Part shown: positions 56,801 to 64,000 of the stretch, piece after piece
Layout of the letters: each line of letters opens with the position of its first letter
How positions within the stretch are numbered: position 1 is the first letter of the stretch
Assembly: GCA_963573305.1 (NCBI GenBank)
Contig: OY754329.1
Location: 13,855,200 to 13,919,199, forward strand
DNA: 64,000 nucleotides
Direction: 5' to 3'
DNA from: Pyrrhosoma nymphula
Lineage: Eukaryota; Arthropoda; Insecta; Odonata; Coenagrionidae
The notes under the pieces: generated by a model
What the model was told of the DNA's origin: nothing
Databases searched by the model: none
Seen by the model: only the letters and a program-made list of their open reading frames with translations
Program-made: the position numbers and the translations under genes

Positions 56801-57618
56801 GATGTTCTGCCTAATGATATTTTCCCCAGTCACTGCGGCCATTAATTCGTCCATGGAAAAGTGGCAGTTACTGATCTCTTCCATGCAAGAATAAATTTCT
56901 TCCATTCCTCTATAAATGTAGTTATCACCCTGGTGAAAATGAACCGTTCACTAAACTGTTATTTGGCTGTGCACATGCTGTGCAAACGCTTGACAAATTC
57001 CCTGGGCCGTTCTGCAGATTTTTTAAATTTCATTAGTCAGGTATAGAGGTCTAATAAAATTCACACGGAATTTATCATCGTAAATAACTTCCTCGGCGAC
57101 TAAATCATTTATGGAGGACTGCCGACCAAGAACTTTTTCACTCTTGTCATTCCTCGCAAGACCATGGTTGACCAGACAAGGCTGCAGCCTACATACACAT
57201 TTGTTGTATATAGTAGCTAATTTTCGCGTGTCATACACCACTTTCCGATTTTAAAAAGCCTTCTTTTTCTCGTTCTCTACAGGGTCTGCTCAGAGAAAGC
57301 AGTGATTCTTGAAATTGAATTCTGTTAGTGAAGACCTCGAGCTCACCATTTCAGTTGATTCAGATAATGTTGATGCAGCCTGCCTCTTCAAACCCACCTT
57401 GCTGCTTTGTGCTGTTTTTTTTGCACTGTGGAACTGAGCGTATTTTGCAATACTTATAAACGTCTTCATTGCCTCTATACACGTATTCACATCGACGGCA
57501 TTTATAAGTGTCCAAGAAAATAAATCAACTTGAGCGGTTAAAAATTACGCAGTTTCAAAATCCACCAAATTCTTCAAAAAGAAAGAAGATATAGCCTCCT
57601 AACAAGAACAACTTGGCT
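53871..57618. other. Stretch without recognised genes
   Basis: A GC-richer patch at about 54360-54600 and another at 55080-55330 carry ORFs without recognised domains. Confidence 0.45.
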
Positions 57619-57845
57619 TAAGGTCGTTTTACACAGTACATTTGTTTGTACAAACTCTTCCGTGAACTCTTGCATGAGGCAAAATGTATCGTGTAAAGCG
57701 GCAAATTGTATGAACGCTTGTGCGAATGTCTCAATGCCTGAACGGAAAATAGAACCTCCTCTAATTTCGTTGAGACAAGCATACAATATCACGTATGTCC
57801 ATACATTCGTTTGTACAAAATCTTTCATCGTGCAAAACGGCCTAT
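57619..57845. mobile_element. Possible MITE, about 223 bp
   Basis: The ends are AGGTCGTTTTACAC on the left and AGGCCGTTTTGCAC read inward from the right. Both are followed within 20-25 nt by TTTGTACAAAC-like words, giving imperfect inverted ends of about 40 nt. Flanks are TTA/TA-like, so the target duplication is unclear. No coding sequence is inside. Confidence 0.5.
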
Positions 57846-60215
57846 AGAGTAGCTGAAAATGCACAACTTGCACGTCCTCGCCTCCACGTTATACCCTCTC
57901 GAAAGCCTACGAATTTGACCACCAGATGTCAGCCACTTCGGGTGGAAGAGCGAATAACATGTTCTCAATTTTTTTTATTCTCGGGTAGATTATAAATTTC
58001 CATCAGGGTCCATTAATCTTCTGAGTGACAGGAACCTCCACGAAGCAAATATTTAGTTAATACGTTTATACTTTCGCTTATGAAAAAGCAAAAACAGTTT
58101 CATTTAAATGTCACTAAAATATGTCAATCCCACATAAATCAATTCTTAATAAGATGATAAACAGCTATTTTTTCAATCATACTTAGCCAATAAAGATGAG
58201 AACCTCTTTGAAACTCATTCCTGAAAGACGAATTTGGAAAATTTATTCCATGCTTGCCAACTACCCAACACCTCTATTGTCACCGAAGCACAATAAAGAC
58301 ATCATAAAAAAGAAAAACACATAATAATGAAGGAAGTTATCATAATAATCTCTTTAATTTGATGATATATTAACAGAAAATATTCTCATAAATAGTTTTA
58401 CCTTTTGCTGTTTTAAATTAGTCATTATATGAAACTTCATAAAATTTGAAAAATTACCTCATAGATTTTAGAAAACATCCAACACCGCTCTAAGCTTTTA
58501 TAAAAATGTATCACCACAGAGCAGAAGTCATAAAAGATAAGATCCAGAATATAACTTTATGATCAATGGAATAGTGAACGCATTTCACTACATTCAAAGA
58601 AATCTTTTGATCACCCATTATAGGCCTCCAGTAACTGAAACTATAAGTTTCTATGATTCAATGAACATTACCATTGATTTAATTCACAGAAACCAAAATC
58701 CAGGTATCAGGAACCCCAAAACATTTGTCACACCCCAAGTACTTCTGAAACAGACGTTGGATTACGAAAGTCTGCGAGAGCTGACATAGGAAAAAATATG
58801 CTCTCATGGTGGTCCAAAAAAATTAAAATATGTAATGTTTCACTCCGCCCCTCAATTCAATGCCAAATTGCAAGAAAATTACTGATCAAAATATTAGCAT
58901 ATTACTTCAATTAGCTGCCGAGTCCAATTCATTTTTATATTTTGTACGGGTGGTTCTTTATCAATGGCAACACAACCGAGGATCGTACCCTTTTGAAACC
59001 CTTCTGTGTCTGTGGTGTGGGATTCGCTTAGCAATTAAGAAGGTACTGTGTGTTGAGGACTTGCCTCAGTAATGAGCAAATGGTGCATTTTGGATACATA
59101 TATTCGTTCTCATACATGAATGAAGCAATTATATATTACACACGTAATCAATATTGTGACCTCAGTTCTTTCACACCACAGGATGGGTACTTTTTGTAAT
59201 ATTGCTCAACTTAAAAAAAAACTGTAGATTTCTCCAAATTTTTCTACTACACGTACTTATCATTAAAAACACAATGATTTTGACAGTATGCTTCGTCTCA
59301 TCATATACTAGAGGCAACTATAAAATCCAGGTGATAATGTCTTCGTTGCATTCCTTCTTACCTTTATAATCGTTATTTGTTTTTAATCATAAGAAACTGT
59401 TAGCCGGAAAAAATCCCTAAAATTCTTAATCTATTATAAACAAGCCAATATACATTTCTTTCTGGCCCGTTAGGAGGTAAAAAAATATTCTAATACCTCA
59501 CAACTACACGTGCTTAACGATGGTGGGCTGAGAAAGGGAAGATTTTACTTTTAAAGCTGATTAATTTTTCTGCAATACGTTACGCAGGTTTCTCTCCGCT
59601 ATCTTAGAGCATTCGTCACCTCCATAAACGCGATTAATACTTCATTTTATAGTCATCCCAAAGTGAGGGCCGTCATAACTTACATGATCAAGGGAACAAG
59701 ACGGATTCAAACCGTCCCACTACATTTCCTTCATTTATTGGAAAATCCTACATGATAAGGTATCGCTTTAACGAGCGGGCCAACAGCTGTAAAATACCTC
59801 GGGGAGTCCACAAGCGCTAAAATTGACCCGCTCAATGTCTACGTGGCTGGCTTGTAATGCCAGCGTTTACATGTGTCGCAGGGCGAGCTCTCTGTACCTT
59901 GGGGACCCATTTATCCTCTATTTTACGACCGTCACACCTCGTGCGACACTCAAAACCTGTCCCAAAAGACGAGATCCCTTTCTTTCGTCGTGGATGAGTG
60001 TTTAAAAAACGCTTCTCTCCAATGCACCGCGGCAGCCCGATTTCAGTCACCAATCACGGAAGAGCACAACTGTCATACGTCAGTATATTAGTAAAATGAC
60101 GCATTGAAATGCATACACGTATTGGTATATAATGAGAAACGGGAAGTACAATACATTTTCAAATAAAACTGATGATATCAGGCCTGACACCGTGGAAATG
60201 AAGGATATCAATATT
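57846..60215. other. Stretch without recognised genes
   Basis: AT-rich, with short ORFs only. Confidence 0.45.
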
Positions 60216-60423
60216 GAGAAACCAAATTTGTTTTTTCCACAAACATTATTTCACTGGCCTGATGCGCGTTTCACCACACTGTGGCATAGTCATGTGCATT
60301 GAAACGGTTGATATATTCTCACCCAACCAACCGTTTAAACGCACATGGATATGCCACAGTATGGTGATACGCGCGTCGTGCCAGCAAAATAAAGTTTGTT
60401 CGAAATAAAAAGTTGGTTTTCCT
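60216..60423. repeat. 208-bp foldback hairpin
   Basis: Arms 60239-60310 and 60328-60399 (72 nt each) are close reverse complements with a 17-nt loop, for example CACACTGTGGCATAGTCATGTGC against GCACATGGATATGCCACAGTATG in pieces. Weaker pairing continues about 23 nt outward on each side. No target duplication was clear. It could be a palindromic MITE or an inverted-repeat transcript locus. Confidence 0.75.
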
Positions 60424-60810
60424 CAACATATACATTTTCAAAGTTGTTGCTAGCATGAATCCAAGAATTATGTAAATTAAGACACTTATTCACTGTATGT
60501 TAACCAAACAATAGTTACATATCCCGCAAATATTACTCGGAGAACAGACCTGATATTTATTTTTGCATTCATTTACCATTTTAATAATCAATAAATATTG
60601 AAAGAAACTATCAATATATCAAATGTATTAGAAAATGTTCCTTATTCAGGCTTTTGCGGTGATCAACTTGTGATAGGTTTGCGGGATTTCTACCGCGTGT
60701 TTTCATAGAAACAACATCCAAAAAGCCGCCCAAAGAGGAGAACAAAAACGAGCAATGGCCCTCGAAAGGACCGACGATTAAAATCGGACAACGGTAAAGG
60801 ACACATTTGC

Positions 60811-61327
60811 CGTATTACCTTATGTTCGAGGGACCACGGGGAGAATATCCAGGGTCCTCTCTAAACACAGCATCACAACCAGACACTCGTCACGAAGACT
60901 TCACAAATACTTCGCAATGTGAAAGACAAATTACCTATGGAAACACCAAGCGGTGTCTACAAAGTAACATGCGAATGTGGCAACGCATACATCGGACAAA
61001 CTTCGAGGGCACTTAAAATCCGCATTCAAGAGCACAAAAGAACCACTAAAAACAGACAACTCCGCCTATCATCCATGGCAGAACACTTCTGGGAAGGCCC
61101 GTCCCATAACATCAACTTCGACGAGGCAAGAATTATCAAGAACGAGAAAAAGATACTTCCCGAGACTAATTCGCGAGGCCATTGAGACAACAAAGAAAAA
61201 ACAAAACTTCAATAGAGAGGAAAGTTACACGCTCTCAAACACTTGGAAGCGCTTCTTCCAAAAATCAGCCAATGACAACGCTCGATATAAAGACCAATCA
61301 GAACGTATCAAAGATGACAGTGTATAA
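60811..61327 (+). pseudogene. PLE GIY-YIG endonuclease, frame-broken
   Basis: The frame at 60811-60905 has RISRVLSKHSI (RT-endonuclease linker). The frame 60919-61185 has SGVYKVTCECGNAYIGQTSRALKIRIQEHKR in pieces and MAEHFWEGPSHNI. The last part (IREAIETTKKKQNFNREES, LSNTWKRFF) is in another frame, ending at TAA 61325-61327. At least two frame changes are needed, one near 60910 and one near 61150. The domain order and the CxC before YIGQT match the 28.3-kb copy. Confidence 0.85.
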
Positions 61328-61362
61328 ATAGACGGTCAAAATCTGCATAACACACACTTCGG

Positions 61363-61402
61363 ACCTGAAGAAGCCCACTGCATGTTGGGAGAAACTGTTG
61401 TC
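61363..61402 (+). ncRNA. Hammerhead-like motif within the PLE insertion
   Basis: CTGAAGA at 61365-61371 is followed by stem CCCA/TGGG with an 8-nt loop, then GAAACTGTTGTC. Stem III could be AC/GU with a 4-nt loop, a more ordinary form than in the other copies. It lies 36 nt after the endonuclease stop and inside the target duplication, the best evidence here that the motif belongs to PLEs. Confidence 0.55.
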
Positions 61403-61442
61403 TACACAATCCCGCAAACCTATCACAAATATTAGAAAATGT

Positions 61443-62368
61443 AATCATTTAAACAGAACTTGCTCGTCCACAAGCACAGCAAGCCGTAATATTCTTGTCT
61501 GTCCGCACACGGTGTCCTCATTCAATGCATGTGCTCCCCATCCCGCTACCCGGCGCTGCATCAAGAGTTTCAAACAACAAAGTGCGAGGAGCGTAAATAA
61601 TCTCCGTCTATGAACGATGACATGATCGCCAGTCTCTGGACTCGAATAGAACAGTGTCCGGGAAGTGGCTCCGTTTTCCCATTTGGCGGTAAATTATCGC
61701 GGCAGCAGGCGATTTCAAGAAATACTGCTGTAATTATTTGCAATACTATTTCTTTCTTTGAATGGTTATTGACCACTTTAATAATGCATAGGTTAATCTA
61801 ATTAATACAAATTTCGGGATCTGTGCTTTGGCTAACCATAAGGAAGCTAAACCTTCAGAAGAGGCTATTCAAAGAAATGGTCCACATCATAAAACCTCCT
61901 TCAGTTTGTAACTATAGATCGGATATACAGAATTTAAGCAAAATCTATTACAATTTGATCTCCTATATCTAATGTTTTTTTCTATGTTTTATGTAGTGTT
62001 CTCCAGAATTTCAATACGAATATGTTTTTTATATTCGTAAAATATGTAATATACATTCGAAATTTGAAGTTACGATAAATTTAATTGTTAATTTCATGCT
62101 TTATACATGCTATATTATTCATTTTAAATATTTTTATTTTCACTTATTATATTTTTTTAAACAGAATCTTAGCTTGGTTTTCCATTTTGGTTTTGTTTTT
62201 GATGTTGATATTGTTGCTAAGGGGAAGAGTTTGTTTTTGTGTTACCATTGTCACATGTAAGAAAGTTAATCGTTTGAGGTACCTACTAAATTTATGATTG
62301 AAAACTTTTTTATCTTTGTAGTATTTATTCATTATTACCAACTGTATTCCTTGCATTGTACTGTGTAG
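61443..62368. other. AT-rich stretch without a gene
   Basis: Nothing recognisable was seen. Confidence 0.4.
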
Positions 62369-62465
62369 CCCTGAAGAAGCCTCATTAATAAAAAGACGAA
62401 ACGTCGGCGGAAAGGGGAAGTTGAGTTTCTTAAAAAAAGACATGACCAAACCCCCATAAATTAAC
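62369..62465 (+). repeat. PLE tail with hammerhead-like motif
   Basis: GCC, CTGAAGA, a 20-nt region with poor stem II, GAAACGTC and GGC occupy 62369-62408. The following AAGTTGAGTTTCTT and GACATGACCAAACC block is the arm sequence of the hairpin at 35579-35703. This links the motif and the hairpin to one family. Confidence 0.55.
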
Positions 62466-62989
62466 CTATGCAATACTATTTCTCCCCGTGACTCCTGGAA
62501 GAGTCGTCCTAATGAAGGAGACATGAGAGGATATCCAGTCAAAGGAAGTGGCGTGCGAGGTGTCATGGGAGGGGGATTGAAGAAGGAATACATTTAATTA
62601 CTCGCTATTTTTTTATTTATTTTACCAGTAAACTGTAACAAGTACACCATAAAAAATTGGAGATTTATTACGGAGGTTGAAACGCTATTAATGATTCAAT
62701 AAATCGTAAAAAAGCGTGAGATATAACTTGTTCCATTCACCACGCCTCTAAGGGAGGCTCACATGCCTCTTCTAGGTAACCTCACGCGCTTAAAAAGGTT
62801 GAGGACGAAAATGCAGTGGAAAATGATGAGAAGATAGTGATGAAAAGTTCCAACTAGGCAGTCATAGGAAAGCAGAGTCAAAAGGGAAGCCATCGGTCAA
62901 AACAATCGCGGAGGGATATTAGTATTTATCAAAAAATGATTTTTGAGGAAAATGATTCTGGGAAGTTATATTACGAGTGATGAAAAAGG
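62466..62989. other. Stretch without recognised genes
   Basis: Nothing recognisable was seen. Confidence 0.4.
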
Positions 62990-63520
62990 TAACACCAATG
63001 AAATGATCAGAATAGGAAAATTCAAGAAGCCAGAAGTAGACTGGACAAACAACCAGAAAACACAAGCCAGGCAGATTTACGTTAAAACATATTCCAAGTA
63101 TACGTTTACTTGGCCGTGAAGTTTACATAGTAGTAGCTGCAAAGTAAAGAAGATTGAAATCATAAGTGATATGGCATTGCCGAAAAATTATGAAGTTAAA
63201 AGGGACGAAGTAACTAATATGGAATTCCTACGAAAAATAGGATAGAAAAGAATAACGGTGAAAGATATGCGAAGTAGAAAAAAAAATTTGGACACCTTAT
63301 GAGTCACATCAGATTTTTGAACACAGTAAGGGAAGGAAAAATGATTGTCCAGCTTTACTAAGCAGGGCCTTGAGTGGACTATAATGGAAAATTAACAAGG
63401 ACGTAAAAGTAAAGACAAAGGAAGAAATGAAATTGTGATAGGAGAGTTGAGTAGAGTGGAGAACTTCAGCAAGCGAACTTTAAGATTGATGACTGCAAAT
63501 AATGATAATGATAATGGGAA
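62990..63520 (+). pseudogene. Very degraded LINE 3' end
   Basis: One frame near 63280-63340 reads FGHLMSHIRFLNTVREGK with interruptions, resembling the W/F-x-G-H-x-x-R block of LINE C-termini. A GATAATGATAATGATAATGG repeat at about 63499-63519 could be its tail. The case rests on short matches. Confidence 0.35.
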
Positions 63521-64000
63521 GGGAGTGAACGACTCTATTCTTGAGGAAACAATCTCAAGGGGCGGATGGCGATTCAGGCAGTGGAGTTGGGCGGGCGTGG
63601 TTCATGCGAATTGCGCGCCCTCTGTCCATACTCTTTCCAGTGACGTTTGTCGTCGAAGGGAGGTCTATGAAGACAGAAGGATGGACATTTATGAAGCCGA
63701 CCGATTCATGAGCGAGGGATGTGAATTAATGTAAAACGAATGAATCATCAACCAACACGGTTTAACGTATATGTTGCATGTTTTGTATTTAATCGTTTGA
63801 ATTTTTATTTATTCGTACGTTTTTGTGCATAGTTAGGTATAGTAAAAATATGAATGTATTTGCATTCATTCGTGGGTATTCACTAAATGAAATGTTCTCT
63901 CGGCAAGCTCCATAAATATATATATTTTCGCTATTAATTGCCAGAATAAATAAAACAATTTTATTTTGCGCTAAAATGCAAATGATGTTTCTATATGCAA
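63521..64000. other. Stretch without recognised genes
   Basis: The end of a 99-residue ORF (to 63734) shows no domain. The last 250 bases are AT-rich. Confidence 0.4.

Larger units (their letters stand above)
60626..61442 (+). mobile_element. 5'-truncated PLE insertion with 13-bp target duplication
   Basis: TATTAGAAAATGT flanks the segment on both sides (60626-60638 and 61430-61442). Inside, a 21-bp sequence at 60668-60688 is repeated in exact inverted orientation at 61408-61428. The interior holds the end of the RT linker, the GIY-YIG domain and a hammerhead-like motif. Variable-length target duplications and inverted terminal copies are known in PLEs. Confidence 0.8.

Noticed and set aside
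1..64000. CRISPR array, bacterial operons, or prophage
   Set aside because: No regularly spaced repeats; the content is entirely eukaryotic mobile-element DNA.

Overview
The window reads as intergenic or intronic DNA of a large, repeat-rich arthropod genome, most likely an insect. I infer this from an LTR retroelement carrying a baculovirus-F/errantivirus-type envelope gene, from many Penelope-like (PLE) GIY-YIG fragments, and from hAT, piggyBac-like, copia and non-LTR remnants in AT-rich DNA. I cannot name the species. I found no convincing host protein-coding gene. Almost every recognisable coding stretch belongs to a mobile element, and most are broken.

Region 1 (1-9.9 kb) is dominated by an 8,414-bp LTR retroelement at 1288-9701. 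It has two 389-bp LTRs with no difference I could find, a GGAC target duplication, a tRNA-type primer binding site, gag with two CCHC knuckles, pol (protease, RT, RNase H, integrase), env and a polypurine tract. Expression signals are visible: a GTTAAAC heptamer followed at 6 nt by a 7-bp G/C stem in the gag-pol overlap, and a consensus splice donor just before the gag ATG that could produce an env mRNA. Gag is interrupted by a frame change beside a G run near 2144-2156. The element inserted into a dispersed repeat, and a copy without the insertion lies at 29284-29571.

Region 2 (10-31 kb) is AT-rich and holds an 851-bp hAT remnant with an 8-bp duplication, LINE tails, a 623-bp TTAA-flanked piggyBac-like element, a 119-nt 5S-rRNA-like sequence, a LINE endonuclease start, a broken PLE at 28.15-28.73 kb and a 310-bp hAT MITE.

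Region 3 (31-48.5 kb) has a second, oppositely oriented copy of a ~345-bp repeat, three long foldback hairpins (34.7, 35.6 and 36.0 kb), PLE endonuclease fragments at 37.4 and 48.0 kb, a piggyBac C-terminal fragment, a copia fragment and a LINE RT fragment.

Region 4 (48.5-64 kb) has a purine-rich tract, LINE ends, a MITE, a 208-bp hairpin, a short PLE insertion with a 13-bp duplication, and further PLE tails.

A thread through the window is a hammerhead-ribozyme-like motif, found at least seven times and several times just downstream of a PLE endonuclease. Its stem II changes by compensating substitutions between copies, and its closing stem is usually GCC/GGC. PLEs are known to carry hammerheads. 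The nearly zero-loop, self-complementary stem III and one extra base beside stem II make this set worth testing.
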